Origin: an uncultured Gemmatimonadota bacterium
Lineage (GTDB): Bacteria; Gemmatimonadota; Gemmatimonadetes; Gemmatimonadales; Gemmatimonadaceae
NCBI GenBank assembly: GCA_902825965.1
Contig: CADEDA010000011.1
Location: forward strand, 56,182 to 93,265
Length of the DNA stretch: 37,084 nt
Reading direction: 5' to 3'
This document shows positions 23,139-30,909 of this stretch, piece after piece. The notes beneath the pieces are model-generated. The model searched no databases. It had not been told where the DNA came from and worked only from the letters and a program-made list of their open reading frames with translations. The stretch's first letter is position 1; the number at the start of each line of letters is the position of its first letter. The position numbers were made by a program, and so were the translations under genes.

Positions 23139-23912
23139 TCAGGGGCGGCGCGGACCCGGCGCGGGTCGCCGACCGGGCTGCCGGTCGAGTCGCGAGCGGG
23201 TGTAGACGGCGATCGCACCGTTCGGCGCCCGGTCGCCGTACTGCACCCGCGACTCCGAGGGCGAGAGGATCGCGAAGAAGTAGATGTCGGAGGGAATGAT
23301 GATGGCCGTGGGACCGAGCACCTGTCCGTCGACCACGTACGTGAGGCAGCCCGGGGAGCGGGTGGTCCGGATGCAGCCCCCGTCGGCGCCGGAGACGAGC
23401 ACGGAGGCGCTGCCCACCGAGCGAATCAACTGGCTGAAGTTCTGCGCCCGATTCCGATGCTGCGCGACCAGCTCCGGCTCGAACACCTTCCATCCGCGGC
23501 GGATCGCCTCGTTGAGCCGCCGCTCGTTCAACGCGGACTCCGCCGTGACCGTGACCGCGCCGGCCTCGGTCGCGATCTCGGTCAACATGAAATCGAACTC
23601 CAGCGTGTCCGTCACCGGCTGCTCGCGGACCTGCGTGGTGCTCATCTCGAATCCGAGGCGACGCACCCGGAGCTCGAACGGTCCCGCCCGGCCGACCTTG
23701 AGCGCCCAGTTGCCCTGGTCGTCCGAGGTGGCCGTGGCGAGCGTGTTCCCGGCCGAGTCGCGAGCGACGATGTTCGCCGCCGGGATCGGTTGGGCAGTCC
23801 CGAGCACGCGGACGCTCCCGCGCACAACCTGGGCCCGCGCCGGAAGGGCGAGGAGGCTGAACGCGATCGGCGTGCCGAGCGCGACGAGTCGGAACAGGGA
23901 AGGGCGCGTCAT
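23139..23912 (-). CDS. Carboxypeptidase-regulatory domain plus TonB plug-like protein without barrel
   Basis: 257 aa. A signal peptide (FRLVALGTPIAFSLLALPARAQ) is followed by a CarboxypepD_reg-like fold (about 30-110): GSVRVLGTAQPIPAANIVARDSAGN, SDDQGNWALKV, FELRVRRLGFE. The second half resembles the plug of TonB-dependent receptors: CLTYVVDGQVLGP, IPSDIYFFAILSPSESRVQYGDRAPNGAIAVYTRS, the 'YVVDG ... DI ... YG..A.NGAI' pattern. No beta-barrel follows; the protein ends in a Pro/Arg-rich tail (RPAPGPRRP). It sits downstream of the susCD operon behind a strong hairpin. It could be a periplasmic partner or decoy of the SusC receptor, but this is speculation. No clear Shine-Dalgarno precedes the ATG. 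Confidence 0.72.
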   Translation of the reverse strand: MTRPSLFRLVALGTPIAFSLLALPARAQVVRGSVRVLGTAQPIPAANIVARDSAGNTLATATSDDQGNWALKVGRAGPFELRVRRLGFEMSTTQVREQPVTDTLEFDFMLTEIATEAGAVTVTAESALNERRLNEAIRRGWKVFEPELVAQHRNRAQNFSQLIRSVGSASVLVSGADGGCIRTTRSPGCLTYVVDGQVLGPTAIIIPSDIYFFAILSPSESRVQYGDRAPNGAIAVYTRSRLDRQPGRRPAPGPRRP

Positions 23913-23942
23913 GCGGGTGATGGACCTGATGGGAGAACGCCA

Positions 23943-23977
23943 GCGGCCACCGACTCCAGTGTGGAGTCGGTGGCCGC
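23943..23977. terminator. Perfect 15-bp hairpin below the susCD operon
   Basis: GCGGCCACCGACTCC (23943-23957), loop AGTGT, GGAGTCGGTGGCCGC (23963-23977) form a flawless stem. It lies 35 nt after the DUF4397 stop and 30 nt before the next start. The minus-strand sequence after it is not T-rich, so termination may be partial. It may also act as an attenuator or a 3' stabiliser that separates expression of the last gene. Confidence 0.7.
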
Positions 23978-24012
23978 GAACCGCAAGAGGCGTTGGGCCT
24001 GCTGCTGCCTGC

Positions 24013-24867
24013 TTACGGCGAGGTGGTGCGAGGCGGCTGACGGTCCGAGAACCAGACCACCGAACGCGCCGCCGAGGCAGCCGCCGGCGAGCCGACGACC
24101 GAGGGCGGGAACGCGATCGCGGTCAGGACCGAGCCGGCCACGGTCGCGCCCGCGATCGGGTCGGCCGTGGTGGTGCCAGCCACGCCAGCCGGAGCGGCTG
24201 CCGCAGCGAGAGAGACGGTGGTACCCGTCGCCGCGATCTGCGCCGAGAACTGGCCCACGGCGAGGTTCGCGTACGGCGACACTGCCTGGAACGCCACGTT
24301 GGCGAACGCCGGCGTCGCGCCGACGAGCGTCGTGGTGTTGGTGGCGGTGTTGAAGATGTCGACGTTCGCCGTGCCAAGTGCCGCGTGGATCGCGCGGATC
24401 GAGACCTGCGTGTTGGCCGTCGGGAGCGCGTCGTTGATGAGGATCACGCGCGCCGCCGGCGTCTGGCCGGCACGGGCGAAGCCGAGGTGCAGCATCGTGT
24501 AGTACTGACCGGCGACGAACGTGAAGGTCGTGTCGGCGATCTGCGCGGTGACTGCGCCCGATCCGCTGGTGTTGCTGTTGAGAGCCGGGTCATGGGTGAA
24601 GACGCGGAGGCGCTGGTCACCCGCCTCGACGCCCTGGTAGCCGCCCTGGCCCATCGCGCGGAACGCTACGTTCACGAACGTCTGCGGCACGTACTCGAGC
24701 TGGTCGATGAACCGCACGGTGAGGTTGTTCGTGTCCGGGACCGCGTTGATGTAGCGGACGAACGCGAGTGGCGGAAGCGTCCGGGTCACCGGACCTCCGT
24801 CGTCAGTCTGGCACGCAGCAGCGCCGAGCAGCAGCGCGCCGACAAGGCCGATTCGAGCAATACGCAT
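24013..24867 (-). CDS. DUF4397-domain lipoprotein
   Basis: 284 aa; the ATG at 24867 has GGGAG 9 nt upstream. Lipobox LLGAAAC puts the acylated Cys at residue 19. The body contains DUF4397-type repeats, each with 'VRYINAVPDTNNLTVRF', 'VNVAFRAMGQGGYQGVEAGDQRLRVF' and 'FTFVAGQYYTMLHLG', and a second copy beginning VSIRAIHAALGTANVDIFN with YANLAVGQFSAQI. These beta-sandwich-like domains occur in surface lipoproteins, often fused to or near fasciclin or anchoring modules; function is unknown. The position behind susC and susD suggests an accessory surface protein of the same outer-membrane system. A Ser/Ala-rich C-terminus follows. Confidence 0.82.
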   Translation of the reverse strand: MRIARIGLVGALLLGAAACQTDDGGPVTRTLPPLAFVRYINAVPDTNNLTVRFIDQLEYVPQTFVNVAFRAMGQGGYQGVEAGDQRLRVFTHDPALNSNTSGSGAVTAQIADTTFTFVAGQYYTMLHLGFARAGQTPAARVILINDALPTANTQVSIRAIHAALGTANVDIFNTATNTTTLVGATPAFANVAFQAVSPYANLAVGQFSAQIAATGTTVSLAAAAAPAGVAGTTTADPIAGATVAGSVLTAIAFPPSVVGSPAAASAARSVVWFSDRQPPRTTSP

Positions 24868-24920
24868 CAGTAGGAACTCCCTGGAGTGAGCGAAACTGGA
24901 GATGAGTGCGACGTGCGGCG

Positions 24921-25424
24921 CTAGCGCTCGTTGCAGTTCGGGGGGCAGTCACCGTCATCAGAAGAACGGCCACCTGCCACCCCGAGGATCGAGAATCCCG
25001 CGATGGCCGCACCGACGAGCAGAGCCACACCCGCCGTGAGCATCGCCGTCCGGGACCGGGAGAACTCCCGGAGCCGGAAGTGGCGGATCCCCTCGCGGGG
25101 GATCGCCACCGATTCACCGGTCCACACTACGGACGAACCCTGCATCAACACCGTACGGGCCACACTCAGCGTGACCTCGGAGCTGGTGGAATCGGTCAGC
25201 CGGCCTTCGACCCGCAAGACCGACTCCCCCAACCGTCCTGCGACCATCAGACGACCCCGGTCGTTCAACTCGACCGCGATTTCACGGCCGATCGTCGGAA
25301 CCGACTCCTGCACCGGCGAGTACGAGTGGCACCCGAATTGGACCGCCAACGCACCCGCCGCAACGAGGGCCGTGAGTCGACGGGACCACGAACGGTCCCG
25401 CCGGCCCAGGTCGTCATGCATCAT
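24921..25424 (-). CDS. Hypothetical lipoprotein with C-terminal transmembrane segment
   Basis: 167 aa; the ATG at 25424 abuts the susD stop with no gap (TAGATG), and a second ATG follows directly. A basic N-terminus (RRDRSWSRR) precedes a hydrophobic segment with lipobox-like AVQFGC. The central part (IAVELNDRGRLMVAGRLGESVLRVEGRL, VTLSVARTVLMQGSSVVWTGESVAIPREGIRHFRLREFSRSRT) looks like a small beta domain. A transmembrane helix (AMLTAGVALLVGAAIAGFSILGVAGG) and a short CPPNCNER tail end it. I recognise no family. Direct translational coupling to susD suggests a role with the SusCD complex, which is inference. Confidence 0.7.
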   Translation of the reverse strand: MMHDDLGRRDRSWSRRLTALVAAGALAVQFGCHSYSPVQESVPTIGREIAVELNDRGRLMVAGRLGESVLRVEGRLTDSTSSEVTLSVARTVLMQGSSVVWTGESVAIPREGIRHFRLREFSRSRTAMLTAGVALLVGAAIAGFSILGVAGGRSSDDGDCPPNCNER

Positions 25425-27074
25425 CTAGAACCCGTACGTCGACGGGCCCGCGAACGTCCGCGTCCCGTTGTAGTACGGCTGGCTACGCGCCTGCATCTCC
25501 TGGTACGGGACCGGCCACTCGATCGCGGTGTTCACGGGCAGGTCGCCCCAACCACGGCTATCGGTGAACCAGATCATGTAGCCCGTGAACGCGGTCTCCA
25601 TGCGCTTCTCGTACTTCATCGCCTCGAGCAAGGTGCCGCAGGTGCCGTTGGGGAGCCGCGGCACGCAGGCCGCGCCACCCGGGACGGTGCCCGCGCCGAC
25701 GCCCACCACGGACGGCAGGCCGTTCTTGATGCGCGAGCGGTCGATCAGCGGCTCCGCCAGCGCCGGCTGGCCGGTACGGAGATAGCCCTCGGCCGCGAGC
25801 ATCGCGACTTCTGTCGCGGACATCTCGGTGAAGTTGCCAGGGACCGTCGTGTTCGCGCGAGCGGCGCCGTAGCGGCGGTGGTCGTAGAACGACTCTCCGT
25901 CGCCGGGGATCAACACGTCATCGCCCGAGGGGCGGTTGCGCATATAGACGAAGCAGTCAGCCACTGGCGTCTGTCCGGCCGCGCGCATGGCAGTGGTATC
26001 GCAGAGCACCGGAACGATATTGTTGCCCGGCGTTGCAGCCTGCTGAAGCGCCCGCGTGTTTCCGCGCGCCCAACGCTTGTCCGGCGTGCGGACGAGGAAC
26101 GCGCGGCGAGAGGAGGACGGCGTGTTGTACCACGCCTGATAGGCACCGGAGGTGTCCGCCATGCCCGCGTACTTCATGGGCACCGAGTGCCACCCGCCAA
26201 CCACGTAGATCTGGTTCGCGTCGAACGCGACGGTGAACCCCGTCTGGCCATTGATGCTCACCACGTGGTCCGTTGTGATGCCGGCTGTGGCATCCGCGAT
26301 CACCAGCGCCCAGTTGACTGCGGCCCGCTCCGCCGCCGTTCGTGCCACTGCCGCGCGATACCGCGCCCGGTAACTGCGCGCCAGTTGGATGAAGTTCGCC
26401 TGGCTCATCGCCGTCGTGCCCGGGAGGCTCATCCAGCTCACCGGGACCGCGTCCATTCCGCGTCCGGCGATGGTGACCGCAGAGTCCAGAAACTCCATGG
26501 CCTTCGCGTTCGCCACCGCAGCGCTCACGAGCGGCGGGATGAACAGGCGATCGGTAATGGTCTCGTCCGAGAACGCCAACGAGTCATAGGCCACGGAAGC
26601 GGCGCCCAGTGACTGTCCGGCGATGAAATAGGCGAACGCCCGCATGCGGTTCGTCTCATTCGCGGTCAAGGTCGCCTTACTTGCTGCCGGCAGGGCGTTG
26701 TACGCGGTCAGAAGATTGAACGCCAAGCGGTTGAGCCGCTGGAACGAGAAATAGTTGGCGCGATTGCTCTCGGCGTTGTCGTTGCCCAACTCGTTGGAGA
26801 TGAGTGAGCGATTCGACGCGCGCGCCGCCATGCCGAAGTTCGCCACCGACGCGAACGACTCCTCGGACATGATCTTGCCCTGTGTGTTCACCGACTCGCT
26901 TGCGCGCTGCGGATTGAAAAGCTGAGAGCCCATTCCTGAGACGGCGCCCTGCAGTGACAAAGCCGTACCGGCGACGCGCTCGATTTCAGGAGCTCCGTAG
27001 TTGGTCACTCCCAGCTCGCAGGCTGTCAGCCCGAGAACCGTGAGCGCACCAAGTGCTCGTGCGTAATTTCGCAT
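25425..27074 (-). CDS. SusD/RagB-like outer-membrane nutrient-binding lipoprotein
   Basis: 549 aa; the ATG at 27074 is preceded by GAGGA, 6 nt away. Lipobox LGLTAC (Cys19) is followed by the SusD-like helical/TPR fold: QLFNPQRASESVNTQGKIMSEE, a helix with RLAFNLLTAYNALPAASKATLTANETNRMRAFAYFIAGQSLG, FIQLARSYRARYRAAV and, near the C-terminus, MLAAEGYLRTGQPALAEPLIDRSR, LLEAMKYEKRMETAFTGYMIWFTDSRGWGDLPV and IEWPVPYQEMQARSQ. In Bacteroidetes the SusD lipoprotein is the lid on the SusC channel and captures glycans or peptides. Here the substrate is unknown: there is no glycoside hydrolase or peptidase gene beside it. The preceding 62-nt gap holds a hairpin. Confidence 0.9.
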   Translation of the reverse strand: MRNYARALGALTVLGLTACELGVTNYGAPEIERVAGTALSLQGAVSGMGSQLFNPQRASESVNTQGKIMSEESFASVANFGMAARASNRSLISNELGNDNAESNRANYFSFQRLNRLAFNLLTAYNALPAASKATLTANETNRMRAFAYFIAGQSLGAASVAYDSLAFSDETITDRLFIPPLVSAAVANAKAMEFLDSAVTIAGRGMDAVPVSWMSLPGTTAMSQANFIQLARSYRARYRAAVARTAAERAAVNWALVIADATAGITTDHVVSINGQTGFTVAFDANQIYVVGGWHSVPMKYAGMADTSGAYQAWYNTPSSSRRAFLVRTPDKRWARGNTRALQQAATPGNNIVPVLCDTTAMRAAGQTPVADCFVYMRNRPSGDDVLIPGDGESFYDHRRYGAARANTTVPGNFTEMSATEVAMLAAEGYLRTGQPALAEPLIDRSRIKNGLPSVVGVGAGTVPGGAACVPRLPNGTCGTLLEAMKYEKRMETAFTGYMIWFTDSRGWGDLPVNTAIEWPVPYQEMQARSQPYYNGTRTFAGPSTYGF

Positions 27075-27099
27075 CTTGATTCCTCGATGTGGGGACAGC

Positions 27100-27127
27100 G
27101 CATCGGGCGGCCGAGACCGCCCGGTGC
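27100..27127. repeat. Intercistronic hairpin between susC and susD
   Basis: GCATCGGGCGG (27100-27110), loop CCGAGA, CCGCCCGGTGC (27117-27127). In the minus-strand mRNA the core is seven G-C pairs, then one mismatch, then three more pairs. It lies 9 nt after the susC stop and upstream of the susD Shine-Dalgarno. This is the usual place for a structure that sets different mRNA levels of receptor and lipoprotein. Confidence 0.6.
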
Positions 27128-27136
27128 GATGCCGGA

Positions 27137-30100
27137 TCAGAAGCTGGTGCTGATCTGGAAGGAGAACGTCCGGAGGTTCGGGAAGCCGAAGGCGTCGACG
27201 GCGTTCAGCACGCCCGAGCCCAGGTTGCCGCCGCCCAGGCCGACTTCAGGGTCGAAGCCCTTGTAGTCGGTGATCGTCAGCAGGTTGCGGCCCACCATCG
27301 AGAGGCTCCAGTCACCGACGCCGGCGAGGCGGCCGATGCGGTAGCCCAACGAGACCTCGCGGACCTTCACGAACGTCGCATCCTCGACCGTGTTGTTGTT
27401 GGGGCCGAGCACGTCGTACAGGCCACCCACGCCGCCCGTCGAGAGCGCGCGGAAGTAGTAACCGATCGGCTTGGCCGTGGCGACCGACTTGCCGCGCTGG
27501 TCGGCGTCGGCGTGCATGAAGTCACCCATGGACCACTGACGGGCCTCGTTCCACACCGACTTGCCCACCGTGGCGTCGAGCAGCGCGTACGCCGTGAACT
27601 TCTTCCACGACGCCTGCTGCGACAGACCCCAGCGGTAGCTCGGCAGCGCCTGGCCGAGCGAGACGTTCGGCACGGCACCGCTCGCGTCACGGAACAGGAT
27701 CGGCATGCCCCAGTTCAGATACTCTGCCGTCGTTCCGCCACCCCACGGCGCGTTGGCGGCCGCGAGGCGCGTGTTCCACAGATTCCGGGTGATGCCGTCA
27801 CCGAGCGCGTTGCCGGCGCCGACCCACACGATGAAGCCGTCGCTGTTCTTCTGGTACTCGGAGCCCGCGCCACCGCACTGCGCGGCGAAGGTCGCCGGCA
27901 GCTGCGAGCAGCTGGTGACGAACCGGCGTCCGAAGATCTCACCCATGCGACCACCCTGCTTGATCAGGAACATGGTCTCGGTGCCCTGCTGGCCGGCCGC
28001 CGTCGTGAAGAACTCGGGGATGTCGAGGCGCGAGATCGTCGAGCGCGTGCGGTCGAACGTCGCACGGATCGAGTAGTTCAGGTCGCGCGTCTGGATGATC
28101 GGGATGTTGAGCGCGACTTCGAACGTCTTGTTCGAGAGCTTACCCACGTTCTGCCACTGGCTCACGAAGCCGCTGATGCCAGGGAGCGAGACCGGCATGA
28201 TCTGCTGGTCGATGGAGTTGTTGGCCTGCGTGACCGTGATGCCGTACTTGCTGAAGAGCTCGAGGTCGAAACCGAACTCCTGCTCCGTCGAGACTTCCGG
28301 CTTGAGGGTCGCGTTGCCGACCTGCCCGCCGCCGCCGATGAGTCCGGTGGCCGTGAGGCCGTAGGTCTCATACTGCGCGTTGAACGTCGGCCGGTTGCCC
28401 GCCTGGCCCAACGAGTAGCGGAACTTGAGGTCCGAGACCTGGTCGATGCCGAACCAGGACTCCTCGCTGATGCGCCACGCCGCGGAGCCGCGGCCGTAGG
28501 TCTGCCAGCGGTTCGCCGCGCCGAAGAGCGAGGCACCGTCGCGCCGCACGAGGCCGCTGACGATGTACTTGCCCTGCCAGTCAAGGTCGAGGTTCACGAA
28601 CATGCCGAGCTGGCGCACGGTCTCTTCGAAGTTGCCGCCGTTGCGCGTGGTCGCCAGCGTGTTGGCGATCGTGCGCAGGCCGGCCACCGCGAGGGTCGCG
28701 CCGTTCACGTTGAGGCCGCGGTCCACCTGCGTCTCGTACAGCGTGCGGAACGTCATCCGAGACGTCAGGTTGTCGCTGAAGAAGTTGCGACGCGCCGTCA
28801 GGTCGGCCGAGGCGTTGAGCGAGTACGACCGGTTCGAGCTGCGCGTGATGTTGCCCAACTGCGTCGCACCGGCCGGGCCGGTGGTCGTGCGGAAGCCCTG
28901 CTCCTGCTGGTTGTCCTGCTGATTGCCGCGCGTGTCCACGCCGAAGTTGCCTTCCGCGTCCAGCCACAGCAGCGGCTGCCAACGGGCCGTCGCCTGGCCG
29001 ATGAAGCGGCTGATGTAGTTGACGGGACGGATGTTCTCCGCGTCGTACATCGGGTTCTGGTTCTGCGCCCCCTGCTGCTGCGGCACGGACCGGATGAAGA
29101 TGCGGCCCTGCGAGTCGCGGCGGAGGATGTTGGAGCTGGCCGGCTGACGGGTCAGGCGGAACCACCCGTTGCCGAAGGCCGTGTTGTTGTCGGTGGCGTC
29201 GGTGTAGTTGGAGCGCACGGAGAAGTTCCAGGCGCTGGCCAGCTGCTGGTCGACGTTCACGCGCATCGAGTTGCGGGTGTAACCGTCGAGGTAACGCACC
29301 GCGCCTTCTTGCCGGAGCTGGTTGGCCGAGGTGAAGAAGTTGGTGCGGCCCACGCGGCCCGTCGCATCCGCCGTCGCATTGATCGTCGCGCCGTTGGTCA
29401 GCGCCATGCGGATCGGGTTGTACGTGCGGACGAACGGCGTCACCTGGTACAGGTTGCGCGCGTTGTGCACGCCCGGGTTGCGGGCGATGCCCGCGTCGTT
29501 GGAAAACGTCAGCGGCGTCAGGGCGAAACCAATGCCGCCGTCGTTGATGCGGAACGCTTCCTGCTCGATGTCCACCGCGCGCGAGCAGTCCCGCTGGCCC
29601 GAGACCACCGTGCAATAGCGCGAGTAGTCCTCGTTCATCAGCATGAAGTGCGTCTTCGGATACTGGTACTCGTTCTCGATCGACTGCGTGCCGTACTCGA
29701 CCTGGGAACGGAACCGGATGCCTTCACCCGCGTTCTTGCCCGAGCGGGTCGTGATCTGGATGACACCGTTGCCGGCGCGCGAGCCGTAGAGCGAGGACGC
29801 CGCGGCGCCCTTCACGACTTCCACGTTCTCGATGTCCTGCGGATTGATGTCCTGGATGCCGCCCTGCGAGATCACGCCGTCCACGATGTAGAGCGGGTCC
29901 TGCCCACGACCCGAGGCGTTGATCGACTGGGGGCCACGCAGGATCACCGCCGGAGCCGAACCCGGACGACCGGTGTTCGAGACGATGTTCGCGCCGGGCA
30001 CCTTGCCCTGGAGCTGCGCCAGCGGGTTGGCACCCGGGACCGGCATGTCCTCCGCCGTCACCTGGGCCACCGTGAACGGCAGCTTCTTCACTTCGGTCGC

Positions 30101-30484
30101 GCCCGACACACCCGTCACCACGACCTGGCTGAGGCGGTTCACGTCCTGCTTGAGCGCGAAGTCCTGCGTCTGCGAGCCGGCCGCCACCGTGATGGTCCGG
30201 ACGACAGGGACGAAACCAAACATGCGGGCGCGGAGTACTACCTGCTGACCGCGTACCCGGGCCCCGGGCACGTTGATGGTGTACCGGCCGTCTTCGGCCG
30301 TTCCCACGGAGATCGCGAGAGCTTCGATCGTGACATTCGCTCCGTAGAGCGGCTGACCCGCCTCGCTCGTGACTCGACCGGTGACCGTCGCGCCTTGGGC
30401 GCTGGCCACCGATGCCGTCGTGAGGGAGAGGAGCAGCGCGAGGATGGAGGCGTTAAGCCCCCGCATCCCGTTCCGTCCCAGCAT
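27137..30484 (-). CDS. SusC/RagA-like TonB-linked outer-membrane receptor
   Basis: 1115 aa from the ATG at 30484, chosen because GAGG lies 7 nt upstream; the ATG at 30490 and an open frame to 30601 are possible but less apt. The signal peptide (about 1-30, ASILALLLSLTTASVASAQG) leads to a CarboxypepD_reg-like domain (GRVTSEAGQPLYGANVTIEAL, EDGRYTINVPG), a linker with VVVTG, the plug (LAQLQGKVPGANIV, RGQDPLYIVDGVI, IEVVKGAAASSLYGSRAGNGVI-like block NVEVVKGAAASSLYG, QITTRSG) and a long porin-like barrel. The C-terminus RTFSFQISTSF ends in Phe as an outer-membrane barrel signal. It imports an unknown polymer or nutrient with TonB energy, together with the SusD lipoprotein 62 nt downstream. Confidence 0.93.
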   Translation of the reverse strand: MLGRNGMRGLNASILALLLSLTTASVASAQGATVTGRVTSEAGQPLYGANVTIEALAISVGTAEDGRYTINVPGARVRGQQVVLRARMFGFVPVVRTITVAAGSQTQDFALKQDVNRLSQVVVTGVSGATEVKKLPFTVAQVTAEDMPVPGANPLAQLQGKVPGANIVSNTGRPGSAPAVILRGPQSINASGRGQDPLYIVDGVISQGGIQDINPQDIENVEVVKGAAASSLYGSRAGNGVIQITTRSGKNAGEGIRFRSQVEYGTQSIENEYQYPKTHFMLMNEDYSRYCTVVSGQRDCSRAVDIEQEAFRINDGGIGFALTPLTFSNDAGIARNPGVHNARNLYQVTPFVRTYNPIRMALTNGATINATADATGRVGRTNFFTSANQLRQEGAVRYLDGYTRNSMRVNVDQQLASAWNFSVRSNYTDATDNNTAFGNGWFRLTRQPASSNILRRDSQGRIFIRSVPQQQGAQNQNPMYDAENIRPVNYISRFIGQATARWQPLLWLDAEGNFGVDTRGNQQDNQQEQGFRTTTGPAGATQLGNITRSSNRSYSLNASADLTARRNFFSDNLTSRMTFRTLYETQVDRGLNVNGATLAVAGLRTIANTLATTRNGGNFEETVRQLGMFVNLDLDWQGKYIVSGLVRRDGASLFGAANRWQTYGRGSAAWRISEESWFGIDQVSDLKFRYSLGQAGNRPTFNAQYETYGLTATGLIGGGGQVGNATLKPEVSTEQEFGFDLELFSKYGITVTQANNSIDQQIMPVSLPGISGFVSQWQNVGKLSNKTFEVALNIPIIQTRDLNYSIRATFDRTRSTISRLDIPEFFTTAAGQQGTETMFLIKQGGRMGEIFGRRFVTSCSQLPATFAAQCGGAGSEYQKNSDGFIVWVGAGNALGDGITRNLWNTRLAAANAPWGGGTTAEYLNWGMPILFRDASGAVPNVSLGQALPSYRWGLSQQASWKKFTAYALLDATVGKSVWNEARQWSMGDFMHADADQRGKSVATAKPIGYYFRALSTGGVGGLYDVLGPNNNTVEDATFVKVREVSLGYRIGRLAGVGDWSLSMVGRNLLTITDYKGFDPEVGLGGGNLGSGVLNAVDAFGFPNLRTFSFQISTSF

Positions 30485-30519
30485 GAGCATACCTCGTGAA
30501 GGGGTTTTCCGACGGATGG

Positions 30520-30535
30520 TCACGTGCTCACGTGC
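30520..30535. promoter_or_regulatory. Tandem TCACGTGC pair upstream of susC
   Basis: Two consecutive copies of TCACGTGC, each holding the palindrome CACGTG (30521-30526 and 30529-30534). It lies about 36 nt upstream of the susC start codon, so it is probably in the 5' leader or near the promoter. It could be an operator; the 8-bp spacing is not a full helical turn, which argues for caution. Confidence 0.35.
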
Positions 30536-30642
30536 CATCGCCTCGCCAACGAACCGACGCCGCCAAACGACTGCGCCGGACACAACAAGCACAACAGACA
30601 CTACGCCCCTTCCCGCTGACGCGGAGGGGGGAACCGAAGGCC

Positions 30643-30655
30643 CGTTACGGTAACG
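30643..30655. promoter_or_regulatory. Palindrome CGTTACGGTAACG
   Basis: A perfect 6-bp inverted repeat with a single central G. It lies 159 bp upstream of the susC start in the divergent spacer. It is compatible with binding by a dimeric regulator. Confidence 0.4.
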
Positions 30656-30662
30656 CTACCTG

Positions 30663-30726
30663 GAAAGGGGCGCAACCCTAGCCCAGGACAGCACCTGCGC
30701 TACCGGCGCACAAAATCGCCCCTTTC
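30663..30726. repeat. 10-bp inverted repeat GAAAGGGGCG / CGCCCCTTTC
   Basis: Arms at 30663-30672 and 30717-30726 are exact complements separated by 44 nt. It could form a stem in an RNA leader or flank a regulator site. Confidence 0.45.
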
Positions 30727-30759
30727 GGGCCGATCCACGGTCTGTGCCCTGCATCACAC

Positions 30760-30775
30760 GGAATACGGGTATTCC
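30760..30775. promoter_or_regulatory. 16-bp palindrome GGAATACGGGTATTCC
   Basis: Seven-base arms GGAATAC and GTATTCC flank a GG centre. It is AT-richer than its surroundings and lies between the two divergent genes, 144 nt before the dsbA-like start. It is the best operator-like site in the window. Confidence 0.5.
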
Positions 30776-30828
30776 TTGTCTCCGTACCCGCCGTCGGGCC
30801 CCCGCGTCACATCCCCCGACCGACCCAG

Positions 30829-30876
30829 CGCCTGACCATCGCCTCACCAGCGCCTCACCAGCGCCTCACCAGCGCC
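30829..30876. repeat. 11-bp tandem repeat (about four copies)
   Basis: Three exact copies of CGCCTCACCAG (30840-30850, 30851-30861, 30862-30872) follow a diverged copy CGCCTGACCAT (30829-30839). CGCC begins a fifth. The period is about one helical turn. The array ends 42 nt before the start of the dsbA-like gene. Confidence 0.8.
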
Positions 30877-30903
30877 GTGGCTAGCCTCCCCGCCCGCGAC
30901 GAC

Positions 30904-30909
30904 TACCTT
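30904..30909 (+). promoter_or_regulatory. Candidate -10 element for the dsbA-like gene
   Basis: TACCTT ends 9 nt before the ATG at 30919. There is no Shine-Dalgarno in the intervening CCCCTCTAT. The spacing is as at dnaE. Confidence 0.4.

Noticed and set aside
27089-30499. 1136-codon plus-strand open frame opposite susC
   Set aside because: Composition is His/Arg/Glu/Val-rich as in mirror frames of GC-rich genes, with no recognisable motif; susC on the other strand is unambiguous.
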